Shown: in pieces, positions 43,801 to 52,528 of the stretch
Layout: every line of letters starts with the position of its first letter
Numbering within the stretch: position 1 is the stretch's first letter
Position numbers and translations under genes: made by a program
The notes under the pieces: generated by a model
Databases searched by the model: none
What the model was told of the DNA's origin: nothing
The model's input: only the letters and a program-made list of their open reading frames with translations
NCBI GenBank assembly: GCA_012932295.1
Contig: JAAONU010000019.1
Location: 20,655,908 to 20,719,907, forward strand
From: Cyclina sinensis
Taxonomy: Eukaryota; Mollusca; Bivalvia; Venerida; Veneridae
Direction: 5' to 3'
Length of the DNA stretch: 64,000 nucleotides

Positions 43801-46013
43801 AGGTTACATTTTTAGTCCAAATGTCCTTGAAATTTGTCAGAAAGATTGTTTCAAAGATTTCTAGCTCAGATTTGGATATGGGTCATCTGGGATCAAAAAC
43901 TAGGTCACATGGTTCAAATATGTAAAAAACTTTTTAACACTCCAGAGGTTACATTTTCAGTCCAAATATCCTGGAAATTTGTCAGACAGGTTTTCTTGAT
44001 GATTTCTAGCTCAAGTTGGAGTATGGGTCATCTTGGGTCAAAAACTAGGTCACAGAGCCCAAATATGGAAAAACCTTGTTAACACTCTAGAGGTTACATT
44101 TTCAGCCCAAATAATCTGGAAATTTGTCAGAAAGGTTGCCTTGAGGATTTCTAGATCAAGTTCGAATATGGGTCATCTGGAGTCACAAACTAGGTCACAG
44201 AGTCCAAATATGGAAAAACCTTGTTAACATTCTAAAGGTAGCATTTTCAGTCCAAATAACCTGGTAATTTGTCAGAAAGGTTCTATCGATGATTTCTAGC
44301 TTAGTTTTGAATATAGGTTTTCTGGGGTCAAAAACTAGGTCACAGAGCCCGAAAGTAGAAAAACCTTGTTAATCCTGTAGAGGTTACATTTTTAGTCCAA
44401 ATGTCCTGGAAATTTGTCAGGAAGGTTGTTTTGATGATTTGTAGCTCAAGTTTGGATATGGGTAATCTGGGGTCAAAAACTAGGTCATAGAGCCCAAATA
44501 TGGAAAAATCTTGTTAACACTCTAGAGATAACATTTTCAGTACAAATAACCTTGAAATTTGTCAAAGAGATTGTTTCAATAATTTCTAGGTCAAGTTTGA
44601 ATATGGGTCATCTGGGGTCAAATAACCAGGTCCATAGCAACTTTGTTTAAAGCAGTCATACTCAGGTGAGCGATACAGGGCCATCATGGCCCTCTTGTTA
44701 GTGAAGTTAAGGCCCTTGATTTGTCTCATTTTAAATGCATTTGGACATTTCTCAATAAGAACTGATCGAATTTTGAGGAAACATGACAGGAATGATTACA
44801 AACGAGAGTAGTTTTTAGCTCGTCCGTTTCCGAAGAAAAAAGTCGAGCTATCATGACCACTGAGTTGTCGTCGTCGTTATTGTCGTCAGTGTCGTGCAAA
44901 AAAATTGTAGCTGATAACTCAGAAACCTTAAGGCTAAAGTTTAGATATGTTTTGTATAGCATTGCCTAGCTGACCTCTATCAAGCTTGTTCAAATTATGA
45001 CCCCAGGATCAATTTTGGTTCCGCCCTAGGGGATTATATAAAGTAATATAGGAAAACCTTTAAAAAACTACTTCTCTTAAACCGCTTAACACAGAGCTTT
45101 GTAATTTGATGTGAGGTATCCTCTAGTAAACCTCTACTAAGAATTTTCGTAGTGTATATCTGGGGTCAAAATTAGTCCCACCCCAACGGTCACTTGGTTG
45201 AGCATAGATTTATATTGGAAATAACTTCTTATGGGAAAGCACAAAGCCTAGAGCTTAACTGTATTCTCACGCGTGATGGGTAGGTACTTGCCTTTCCCGC
45301 TGCACGGACCTCCCACCCCATCATAACCACACCCCCACACACACAATTATTTTTTCATGTCTTTTTTATTTCTTTGTTTTGAATAAGATGGTACTTGCCC
45401 CTACACCCCACAACCAACTCCTCCCCCGCCATTTTTTTCTTTTTTTTTATTGCTTTTTTTCTGGGATGAGTAGGTACTTGCTGTCCCACCCCTTCACCTG
45501 CCCCCACCAGACACCCACACACCCAGCCAAAAAAAAAGAAAAGACAAAAAAAACAACATTTCTTTAGTTTTATTTTGGATGGGTAGGAACACAGACCTGT
45601 GAAACTTACAAAAAAAAAAGAAAAAAAGAAGTTTAGTCTTATTTTTAGTATCTAGTGATGCCAAATTTTCTGGATCTTTACTTTCAATAATTCTTTCCCT
45701 AGTCAATGTTCTTATGCATGCCAAATAATAAATCAGACGAGTAGTAAAGATTAGAAGAAACTGAATTCTTTTTTTTTTTTGTTGTTGTTGTTCTTTAGTT
45801 ATTGTCGATGGAGCCTGGAGCCTGTGGTCAGCATGGTCAGATTGTCCGGTAGCTTGTGGAATCGGCAAAATAGTTCGTATTCGCCCCTGCTGGTTTCCTA
45901 GCAACGTGAAAAATGGAGAAGATTGTGTTGGCAGTAATGAAGAAACAACGGAATGCTCTGGTGTAAATTGTTGGGGGTTCTGGATGAATAGAATTTTTTC
46001 TTTAAATCCTTAA
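31755..46013 (+). CDS. Secreted GH128-like glycoside hydrolase with eight TSP1 repeats
   Basis: Eleven coding exons after the start exon: 31755-31836, 32369-32914, 33627-33763, 35031-35207, 35793-35963, 36896-37066, 38160-38330, 39416-39586, 40964-41134, 41798-41968 and 45799-46013. Joined, they leave an uninterrupted frame of about 727 residues ending at TAA. The first three encode a roughly 255-residue TIM-barrel domain like GH128 (Glyco_hydro_cc) beta-1,3-glucanases, with the two expected Glu residues in LGYNEPNH and WLTEFGC. The other eight each encode one thrombospondin type-1 repeat. GH128 enzymes cleave beta-1,3-glucans; TSP1 repeats bind matrix, glycans or proteins outside the cell. 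A digestive or antimicrobial secreted enzyme is therefore plausible, but unproven. No membrane segment is seen at the C-terminus. TSP1 exons 6-9 are near-identical recent duplicates. The intron before the last exon carries a 1.9-kb repeat element. Confidence 0.87.
32369..32914 (+). CDS. GH128-TSP1 exon 3 (catalytic core)
   Basis: Acceptor ATATCTTCAG, donor GAAAG|GTAGAA. It encodes 182 residues including FVPMIWG, LGYNEPNHMSQSN with the putative acid/base Glu at codon 32526-32528, LVSPSAAPCG, VDYLATHTYW, and KKIWLTEFGCGNG with the putative nucleophile Glu at 32817-32819. Several Cys and Asn-X-Ser/Thr sites suit a secreted protein. Confidence 0.9.
33128..33235. repeat. Small foldback repeat in intron 3
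   Basis: GTGCAGACCATGATCAG pairs with the downstream CTGATCTTTGTCTGCAC, giving an inverted repeat followed by TAAGGGTTAAA. I associate this layout with a common bivalve interspersed repeat. Confidence 0.5.
33627..33763 (+). CDS. GH128-TSP1 exon 4 (end of catalytic domain)
   Basis: Acceptor AAACTGCAG, donor AGAAAG|GTTGTG. It encodes YAWYKARIQESDGWVTLAES and LTPLGVFYNGFEG, the usual closing elements of GH128 domains. It ends in phase 1, which is required by the TSP1 exons. Confidence 0.87.
34050..34220 (+). pseudogene. Decayed duplicate of exon 4's 3' end and intron
   Basis: CCATTAGGAATCTTCTACAA at 34070, then TTTCATTTCCAGTGTA and TTATTGCTTTAATAT, parallel 33721-33900 with an offset of about 349 bp. 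The coding part is shortened and out of frame, so it is a non-functional partial exon duplicate. Confidence 0.7.
35031..35207 (+). CDS. GH128-TSP1 exon 5 (TSP1 repeat 1)
   Basis: Acceptor GTGTACACAG, donor AATA|GTAAGA, 177 nt, phase 1-1. It encodes VWGTWEEWGACSVTCGAGQR with WxxWxxW tryptophans (C-mannosylation type) and CSVTCG (O-fucosylation type), plus the six TSP1 cysteines. Confidence 0.9.
35793..35963 (+). CDS. GH128-TSP1 exon 6 (TSP1 repeat 2)
   Basis: 171 nt, phase 1-1, acceptor TTTTCTGCAG, donor GCAG|GTTGGT. It encodes WGEWGEWSACNVSCGEGEKI and ends ETESCNITDC. It has three N-glycosylation sequons (NVS, NET, NIT). It is the most diverged of the four recent copies. Confidence 0.9.
36896..37066 (+). 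CDS. GH128-TSP1 exon 7 (TSP1 repeat 3)
   Basis: 171 nt, phase 1-1, donor CCAG|GTTAGT. About 98% identical in DNA to exon 8 (four differences noted). Same three sequons. Confidence 0.92.
38160..38330 (+). CDS. GH128-TSP1 exon 8 (TSP1 repeat 4)
   Basis: 171 nt, phase 1-1, donor CCAG|GTTAGT. It lies 1,264 bp after exon 7, and the intervening intron is also duplicated. The protein differs from repeat 3 only near the start (AGG for ADG). Confidence 0.92.
39416..39586 (+). CDS. GH128-TSP1 exon 9 (TSP1 repeat 5)
   Basis: 171 nt, phase 1-1, donor CCAG|GTTGGT, 1,256 bp after exon 8. It encodes the same protein as repeat 4. Intron similarity to the other copies stops at about 39700. Confidence 0.92.
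39960..40330. repeat. Diverged relative of the 57359 repeat
   Basis: AATCTTGTGAAC, TTAAACCTTGG, TGGGTAGATGGTCGTGAAG and AAAGGAATTCTTG occur in the same order as in the 167-bp unit at 57359-57692. Confidence 0.5.
40964..41134 (+). CDS. GH128-TSP1 exon 10 (TSP1 repeat 6)
   Basis: 171 nt, phase 1-1, acceptor TTCTAATCAG, donor CCAG|GTTAGT. It encodes WEEWSEWSACGVTCGWGERS and ends ATESCHTVVC. It is clearly older than the 6-9 cluster. Confidence 0.9.
41233..41259 (+). CDS. Possible 27-nt phase-1 microexon
   Basis: CTTTTACAAACTGCAG precedes it and TTG|GTAAGA follows. In phase 1 it adds DISAVDIAV between TSP1 repeats 6 and 7 without changing frame. No transcript evidence; it may be skipped. Confidence 0.4.
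41413..41439 (+). pseudogene. Microexon duplicate with an in-frame stop
   Basis: Same acceptor and donor as 41233-41259, but in phase 1 the third codon is TAA. Inclusion would end the protein after TSP1 repeat 6. It is either dead or a poison exon. Confidence 0.4.
41798..41968 (+). CDS. GH128-TSP1 exon 11 (TSP1 repeat 7)
   Basis: 171 nt, phase 1-1, acceptor ATATTATTAG, donor GAAG|GTAACT. It encodes WSVWSIWSQCSVNCGKGTRN with a basic surface (RNRAR) unlike the acidic copies. Confidence 0.9.
42440..42795. repeat. Two-unit diverged repeat, period about 152 bp
   Basis: ATAACCACTTGTCTGATTTT recurs at 42551 and 42703, with TTAGCAAGTACAGTTAC and GTGTTCCTGTCGGCT nearby. It lies immediately 5' of the large element. 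Confidence 0.6.
42796..44700 (+). mobile_element. Hairpin-ended element with a 12-unit 145-bp core
   Basis: It starts TAGCTCACCTGTCAC-GTAGTGACAG-AGTGAGC (a foldable 5' end) and then has a GTCC/GTC microsatellite (42845-42906). Twelve tandem units follow whose TTGTTAACAC anchors fall at 42916, 43061, 43206, 43351, 43496, 43641, 43786, 43931, 44076, 44221, 44366 and 44511, exactly 145 bp apart every time. The 3' end is CAGGTGAGC, then a perfect hairpin AGGGCCATCATGGCCCT (44677-44693), then CTTGTTA. It encodes no protein; open frames across it are accidental. The layout resembles Helentron-derived non-autonomous elements and bivalve 'pearl'-like elements. It sits in the last intron of the GH128-TSP1 gene. 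Confidence 0.82.
44810..45290 (+). mobile_element. Second TAGCTC-type element, 3' truncated
   Basis: TAGCTCGTCCG...GTCGAGCTA forms a 5' hairpin, followed by GTCGTCGTC repeats and one or two cores of the roughly 166-bp family (CAAGCTTGTTCAAATTATGACC, TATATAAAGTAATATAGG). It runs out into C-rich/T-rich low complexity at 45300-45560. Confidence 0.6.
45799..46013 (+). CDS. GH128-TSP1 exon 12 (TSP1 repeat 8 and C-terminus)
   Basis: The acceptor TTGTTCTTTAG follows a long T-rich tract. It encodes WSLWSAWSDCPVACGIGKIV, ends the TSP1 repeat with CSGVNC, then WGFWMNRIFSLNP and TAA at 46011-46013. CPVACG lacks the Ser/Thr needed for O-fucosylation. No transmembrane or GPI-type tail is seen. Confidence 0.88.
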
Positions 46014-46414
46014 ATACTTTTTCTCGTCAATTTGTATAATACATTTACATGAAAACAATTAAAGCACCTGGTTTCTGTATATATGAAACTTCGACTTTTT
46101 GCTGTTTAAATATTATTGTTGGTCAAATTGCGTTTCTTCTTTCAAGCTAATACAGAGACCAAGGCAGTGTACTGAATTATTTCTTTTCCATTCTGCCTAG
46201 TTTTCTTATTATTTTATTTTAATTTTTTAATATCTGGCAAAAGATAAGTTCAGTTTCGAATCTTATAGATATCCGTTTTTGACAAAGCTAACAATACCCC
46301 AAAAACTATTATACAAAATCGGTGTTAATGTGTGTTAATTACATGTATATGTTATTAAAGACGGGTTTTTGGTGGAAGAAGGTATTTTGTCATTGTTTCA
46401 GGAATGTTGCCCTT

Positions 46415-47115
46415 ATTAGTCCGCTACCGGTGTTTATACCGGAAGTGAATAATAAGTTTTCACTACGTCTGTCTGTCCATCTGTCCGTCCGGAAGTCTGG
46501 ATTTTGCGATAATATAAGAAAAAACGTATAAGTTAAATTGACGAAACTTGATAAATGAATAGAAGGCAATATTGAGATTATGCCTGTCACTTTGTTTTTT
46601 CCTTGAAACAAAATTCTGGGTTCTATGGTAATACAAATATTCAAAATATTGCATAAACAGATGGATCCTTTCATAAAAACAAAATGTATACCAGTTAGGA
46701 AAATGAAAATTGTAGATGAATAGATGGCAATTCGGAGACATCACTCTGTTTTTCTGAGGGTTTTTTTAAACTCAGATCAAAGTTGTGATTGCTGTGGTAA
46801 CGGAGACAGTCAAAATATGGCTTTAACAGATGAAACCTTTGATAACTCTAGAAGTGTACAAGCTAGACTAATGAAAATTAGTATGTGAATGGATGGCAGT
46901 ATGGAAATTAGCACCCCACTTTATTTTCTTACTCTGGTCAATATTCTGGCCGTTATGGCGACGTTAACCATTAGGATGGAACATTCATCGCCGTGTGAAA
47001 TAGCTTGAAGGACAAAATTCCAATTTTTAGGTAAAATGATTTTCACTGAAGTGGTTTTGTGCCAGGCGGATCCGTTGGGGGACTTATGTGTTGCGAGCAA
47101 CACCAGTGACTTGTT
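46415..47115 (+). mobile_element. Hairpin-ended element, third type
   Basis: It has a 5' hairpin CCGGT-GTTTAT-ACCGG (46427-46442), a GTCT/GTCC microsatellite (46466-46490), two or three diverged cores (TGGTAATACAAATATTCAAAA, GTGGTAACGGAGACAGTCAAAA), a 3' hairpin GTGTTGC-GA-GCAACAC (47088-47103) and then CAGTGACTTGTT. Same plan as 42796-44700 but unrelated core sequence. Confidence 0.65.
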
Positions 47116-47548
47116 TCTACTTGTTATTTATGAGTTTTGAACATTCATTGAAAAGTCTTTGATTTTGGAGTACTTGAATTTAATACTACATGTATATTAA
47201 GTTGGTTTAAGTCAAAGACCAGAATTGCCAATGGTAATTAATGTCTTTGGTTTAAGTGTTTTGCTTTTGATTTCATTGGGGGAAAACGGAAAATATCAAA
47301 ATGCAAGTATTTTCAGATGACTTGAATGTATAACGATCTTTATCATTTAAAACAATTATTATTACTTAATTAAGACTTGTGTGTTTAATCACCATGTGAT
47401 AAATATTTGATGGCTGAAGTCCGTTTGTAGCTTCTGGTTATTAATGAAATTATTTCAAAATTCTGCCGCGCCTCTTAAAACCGAGTCTTGTCAACATTTT
47501 TGCGATAAGTGTAACTAACTGTAATTCACTTGCCGGTTCAGTACCGTA

Positions 47549-47571
47549 ATGGCGGACGGGGAAATATTCAG
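47549..47571 (+). other. Candidate first exon or uORF-bearing 5' exon
   Basis: ATG GCG GAC GGG GAA ATA TTC AG is followed by GTGAGG, a fair donor, in a locally GC/CpG-richer patch. Spliced directly to 54423, the frame would stop after one codon, so it would then be a short upstream ORF. It could also belong to an unseen intermediate exon, or be chance. Confidence 0.3.
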
Positions 47572-48472
47572 GTGAGGTTATCAGGTAAAATCGACATTGT
47601 GAGTACTTCGGTAATGTGTTGTGATTGGTCAGCTAGCTTGCCTAATACGGGGTTCCTGAAACTGGTGAATCTGAATCGCTGACAAACTCGCCTTAAATTG
47701 AAAATGAAATTTTGAATTATATCGATAAATAAAAAAGGTTAAAATTACTATTACATAAATGACAATTGCAAGTTTAAAACACGAAAGAGTCAAGCTGTTT
47801 TACAATACATCAAAATAAAGATTCTTTGATAGACGGCGGATGTTTCCTTTTCTGATCAGATACTGAGACAGAAGTGGCATATTATTCTGGTATGAAAAAA
47901 ATGAGTTGTGTGATTCTAGTGTAAATGAAACCATCATGACAATGTTGTTATCAAAATACTTATTAATGAAGTAATTTTGTCAGGTTGTATCTATACAAAC
48001 AAGCGTGTATTCTATTGTAAAACAATTGCTCTTTATTCCGTAAATTAGTTCAAAAGAAGCCGGAAAAGCAGAATCATATGGACCGGAATCATATTAGCCA
48101 ATATTTACAGATTCTCAGTTTCGTCATATATGTAGTGCCACAACAACAACAACATAATAATGATGATAATAATAATAATAATAAAATAATCGTCAATAAT
48201 CCACAACTTTTGGAATAACTTTGACAATATCTACCACCAACTGAAATAGGAACAATTTTTGGGAGCACTGGCTTTTTGTGTCAAAACATTGAAGGTACTG
48301 CTAGGGGCGTAAGTTCGAAAGGTATTGAGAATTCTTTTTTTTTTCTTCTTCTTTTTTTTCAAACATAAAAACATTGAATCCAAGCAAATAAAAGTACCAT
48401 TATGTGTCAATGCGCACATAGGCTTTACTGCACGGTTGGTTTAATGAATACCTCGCAAACATTAGTGAAGGA

Positions 48473-48543
48473 GGGGCGGGGTCCAGTTCACGATCCCTGG
48501 ATTACAAGTTCAGCGCGTTACAAATGGACCACTAAACCGCCCC
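48473..48543 (-). mobile_element. Degenerate tRNA-like SINE head
   Basis: On the minus strand GGGGCGG (48543-48537) can pair with CCGCCCC at the other end. A TAGTGG A-box remnant and an anticodon-like loop CTTGTAA follow. The B box is damaged (ACTGGACC for GTTCGAnCC), so this is not a working tRNA gene. Confidence 0.55.
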
Positions 48544-49383
48544 TAAACCGAATGTGTTGTATTATTAGTCTTATCATAGACAGTTGTGATTGTACCATTT
48601 TTTGTGGATAGCCATTTATTACAAACGCGCACTTACTTTGTTATTACTTTAAGGAATTTGTTATCTGAAGAAAATGAGCCAATTAAATACTTACGAAACA
48701 TATCATCCGTAAATTTTAGGGTAACGAACAGGAACTATTTGGTTACACAACTTTAAACCTAATTATTTACACTAAGTTCCGACTGAAATCGTCACAGCTG
48801 ATATGCGGTAACATTCCATCATTACATTATTTTAAACATAATTTATTCCCGTAATGTACAAACAAAAATAACAGACAATATTACAAAAGCAATAGCACGT
48901 GGAAAGTTATTAGAATGTAACTGTCTATAGTATTCTTTTTCTTATTGGACTTCACTTGGTTTTATTACATAAATATTTAACCAATAAAAAATAAGGATAC
49001 AGAAAAGTTAGCCTTTTTTAAACAAAGTTGTAAATCGAGATGAAAGATATGATAAGGAAAGCAGAAAGGCAAAGGTGGAACATGCAGAAAAAGAAAATGA
49101 TAAGAAAAGAAAAGCAGAGGAAAACATACGAAAAAAAATCAACAACAAAGATGTCTCTAGCATTAAATAAATCTTTTACTATCATGGATATAAAACAGGA
49201 CCTAAATATAGATTATCACCATGTAAAAGAAGGTTTAAATTTAACTCATTTTTTTTTTCAACAAAATGTTGAAACGAAATAATAAATACTAATTAAATCC
49301 GTTTATGAATTCAGTGGAAATTGTTCAGTTGTTGGAATAATGAACTGAAACAGTAAAAATGTCAGCAAAGGAAAGAATCTTAC

Positions 49384-49620
49384 ACTGGCTGCCGGTACAG
49401 ACCGGAATATCTGGCTCGAGGGAAATCAATCTCATTAAAATCATATCCTAACTGTTGCTCCTCTACCCTTCGCTTCACAGCGAAGAGTAACGGAGCGAAA
49501 ACGATGATCTGATTTTAATGAGATTGGAGGGTAACTGTTTACAGCGGTATGAGGCTCTGCCGTGTTACCACTAAACAGTTACCCGAGAGCCAGATAATCC
49601 CGTCTGTAACGACAGCCAGT
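49384..49620. mobile_element. Three-way-junction foldback element
   Basis: The outer arms of about 36 bp (ACTGGCTGCCGGTACAGACC at the left; the mirror arm ends GACAGCCAGT) pair with a few mismatches. Inside are two separate hairpins. One has AATCTCATTAAAATCA against TGATTTTAATGAGATT, capped by CTTCGCT-TCAC-AGCGAAG (49468-49485). The other is a perfect 13-bp stem, GGGTAACTGTTTA (49529-49541) against its complement (49572-49584). The whole 237 bp would fold into a T or cloverleaf. No coding capacity. Confidence 0.75.
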
Positions 49621-49720
49621 TTTTTATTCTTTTTTTTCTTGCATATTACATGTAAATCATATTTCTGATGGAAATTCCGAAAATCTAATATATTTTGGAA
49701 CTTTTTTCTTATATTAGCCA

Positions 49721-49750
49721 GGGTCTTTCAAATTGCTATTTGAAAGACCC
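49721..49750. repeat. Perfect 13-bp hairpin
   Basis: GGGTCTTTCAAAT - TGCT - ATTTGAAAGACCC. It may be the 5' end of another hairpin-ended element, since such hairpins open several elements in this window. The sequence to about 49990 includes TGACGTCA at 49793-49800. Confidence 0.6.
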
Positions 49751-50619
49751 AGTAGTAGCATATGAATTTACATCTCATTAATAACGGCGAAATGACGTCA
49801 TCGGTGTCCTAAGCACGTAATTCATTCATGAATGGCGCCGGAATGACGTCTTTTAAAGCACGAAACTTCTCTTATACGGGGGTGTAAGATGCATGAGTTT
49901 TTCAAGCACAAGTGTAAACAGGATAAAATCCTGTTTGGTATACTATGTGCGGACAATGTGTAGACGGTTCACAATAGCCCTTATCTGTGGCCTTCATTGC
50001 AAATGCTTCAGGTCGACATGGCTGATTTTCAAACTATAAATTGTAATATTAAAAGAAAATAATTTGAAAAAAAGGTATATAATTTTGCTTATTTACTTTC
50101 GACCACTATTACGTGACATGCCTGCCGGTAGTGTTTCCTGTACTAGAAGGGAAGTAACCGCTGCGTGGGGTCTGAAAGAGGACGTACTGAATTTAGGCTA
50201 GTGAAGTATCCAAACTAAGTTAGACAACTCTATCGACTGGCTTATTTCCGCCAGGAAATTACTTGTCGTGACTAGTTTTATCTTTGAAAATGCTTGGTAA
50301 GACACCTTAGAAGAGAAGTGCAAGGTGTTTTTCAAGGTTTCCAGTTGTCTGTGTTTGACTGCAATTGTGCATATCATCCATCTAGCCTGGTAGAAGTGTC
50401 TTCTATCAATTTCTTCATACAAAGTAGAAAAAAACGTCACATTTGCTTTCCACATTTTACATACACACATTTCTTGTAGATTCTACTTGTTTGTTTTATG
50501 TCTATTCTTCATTTAATTACTAAATGCACGATCTTACCTGAGACCCATTGTCATGAAGCATTTGGTGCCACAGCTATTGGAGTGTGTACTTTTTTCAGTC
50601 AACATCTTTCTACATTAGT

Positions 50620-51478
50620 CCTTCATAGAAACCACAGGAGCTTGAAATTGAGTTTTTAGTCCTTCAAGATTCAAAATTTATTTGTGGCTTCTACTCTGTA
50701 TATAAAAACACAAGGAATGAAACGCCTCCTGTTCCGCCCACTAAGAACTCGGGTCGCATCAGCTAACTTGCGCTCAGGTGCAGATATCTATCAGTCCTGT
50801 CACTCAGCATACACTAAAACTAACTAAAACAAATCACTTATTCTTTTTAGTACACTATACAGGAGAAGAAAACAGCTGGTTTTCATGCATTTTCAACAAA
50901 ATTAGTTTGTCGCCGAAGCCATTGCGTGACGTCACGGAATTCCCAAAAATTGTGGCGGTTTCCCAGGAAAATCTATTTCTGGATTTAATAGATAGAAACA
51001 ATAAATGCAAAATCAAACTAAATAGATGCTTTTATACTGAAATAATGGTAAAATGTACTTCACAATTATTTTTGTGATGCATAAAAGTATAGAACAGAAA
51101 AGCTTCTCCTGTTCAAAACTGCTTTTGATCAAGAAAGATTTTTGAGATTACAGTCCGCTCTATGCAATAACGCAATGGCTTCGGCGACAAGCAAATTTTG
51201 TTGGAAATGCATGGAAAGCAGCGGTTTTCTACTAGTGTGTAGTGTGATGACAACAATTAGCGAATTGTTTTGGTTAGTTTTTGTGTCTGCTGAGTGACAG
51301 GACTGATAGATATCTGCACTTTTTCGCATTTTAGCTGATGCGACCCGAAATTCTTAGTGGGCGGAGCAGGTGGCGTTTCAACCCTTGTGTTTTTATATAC
51401 AGAAGAAGAAGCTAGATTAACAGTTTCGACTCTTGAAGGACTAAAAATACAATTTCAAGCTCCTGTGTAGAAACTAAG
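50620..51478. mobile_element. Long inverted-repeat element (arms about 308 bp)
   Basis: The left arm 50620-50927 and right arm 51170-51478 are reverse complements at a visually high identity. Shared blocks include ACAGGAGCTTGAAATTG, TATATAAAAACACAAGG, CTATCAGTCCTGTCACTCAG and GTCGCCGAAGCCATTGCGT. The 242-bp spacer has no gene. Open frames in the arms mirror each other and are not genes. Fits a foldback or long-TIR DNA element, or an inverted duplication that would give double-stranded RNA if transcribed. Confidence 0.8.
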
Positions 51479-51632
51479 AAAGACGTCACATATGCACATT
51501 TAACATTTTATGTTCATACTTTTTTTATGTTTATTGGCAATTGCGACTTGATTAATGGCAAAAGTATCATCAAATCCACGTCTACGTCTAACTATTTGGA
51601 TCTATCTACATCAATAAAAAAAATTTAGAAAC

Positions 51633-52183
51633 ATGGCCTATGAGCTCAGTTTAGGACACCCATCCAAGTACTAACCTTGGATAACTTTTCTTACACCCAG
51701 GCATAATCAGAAATTGATTGTTGGGTTATACAGTAGATGTAGATGTTAACTTAGCAAATGTTTTAGACACTCCAACCATGTCCCTAAAGAGCTAGCCTAA
51801 CAGTGAGGTTGTTGGAAATGCCTTATATACCTGGTGTCCACTACACTCCTCCCCTCTTTAACCTTTAGGAGCTTGGCATCTACTGTACAACTTCCTACAG
51901 AGACCCCATTCTGCTCCAACCTTGCAAGGGACTCAACTCCACCCTGCAATCCCAGTGCACTCAGGCACTAAGGTAAAGAGCAGGCGAAGATTCGTGGAAT
52001 TACCACTGCACCAATGTAGTAACCTGGCCTCTGAGCTCAGTTTGGGACACCGATCCAAGTATTAACCATGGATAACATTGCTTAACTTAGCGAACGTTCC
52101 AGACACTCGAACCATGTCGCTAAAGAGCTAGCCCAACAGCGAGGCCGTTGGAAATGTCTTATATGCCCGGTGTCCACTACAGA
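51633..52183 (+). repeat. Direct repeat pair, offset about 389 bp
   Basis: GAGCTCAGTTTAGGACACC, CCATGTCCCTAAAGAGCTAG and GGAAATGCCTTATATACC at 51640-51850 recur at 52030-52183 as slightly different versions. 170 bp of unique sequence lies between. It could be a decayed retroelement end or a local duplication. Confidence 0.65.
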
Positions 52184-52354
52184 AAAAAACAGTCATATAA
52201 ATTGTTCAACTCTCCATCATTATCGAGGATACAAGCCTTCAGTGCATCTTTTGCCAAAGAATGGCACATCGGATATGGTAGACAGAATGTAATGATTGTA
52301 AAAAAAAGTAATGTCTAGTAGCTATACTGTCAGCTGTGTTTTGATGGTACAGTA

Positions 52355-52428
52355 CTTGTTCAATGTACAGTCTAGTTGTCAGTTAGTCATGCTTGTTCAA
52401 TGTACAGTCTAGTTGTCAGTTAGTCATG
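52355..52428 (+). repeat. Tandem duplication, 2 x 37 bp
   Basis: CTTGTTCAATGTACAGTCTA starts at 52355 and again at 52392, and both copies run on to GTTAGTCATG. Confidence 0.85.
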
Positions 52429-52477
52429 CCTATTTAACTCAGACCAAGTAAATTTTAAAGTAAACAAGTGAAGATTA

Positions 52478-52528
52478 TGTGGGGTTAGTCCATCGCGCTA
52501 TCAACTGAGCTAACCAGATGCACCCACT
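52478..52528 (-). mobile_element. tRNA 5'-half-like SINE fragment
   Basis: On the minus strand GGTTAGCTCAGTTGATAGCG is a good A-box region and D arm, but sequence after GACTAACCCC diverges and no B box follows. A truncated SINE head, not a tRNA gene. Confidence 0.55.

Larger units (their letters stand above)
47116..49383. other. Non-coding stretch with microsatellite and SINE relic
   Basis: It has a CpG-richer patch at 47460-47680 with a possible 5' exon, an (AAC)n/(ATA)n microsatellite at 48140-48186 and a tRNA-like relic at 48473-48543. The Lys-rich open frame at 49040-49282 has no family features. Confidence 0.5.

Noticed and set aside
43834..44227. Open frames with repeated GHLGSKTRSQSPNMEKPC-like peptides
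   Set aside because: They follow from reading a tandem DNA repeat; the 145-bp period changes frame each unit.
42916..44656. A CRISPR-like or spacer-containing array
   Set aside because: Units are contiguous 145-bp tandem repeats without unique spacers, in animal DNA.
45494..45904. A minus-strand open frame overlapping the last TSP1 exon
   Set aside because: Antisense to exon 12 and to C-rich and T-rich low-complexity sequence.
49040..49282. Lys-rich 80-codon open frame
   Set aside because: Low-complexity AAA/AAG composition, no splice or start context, no family motif.
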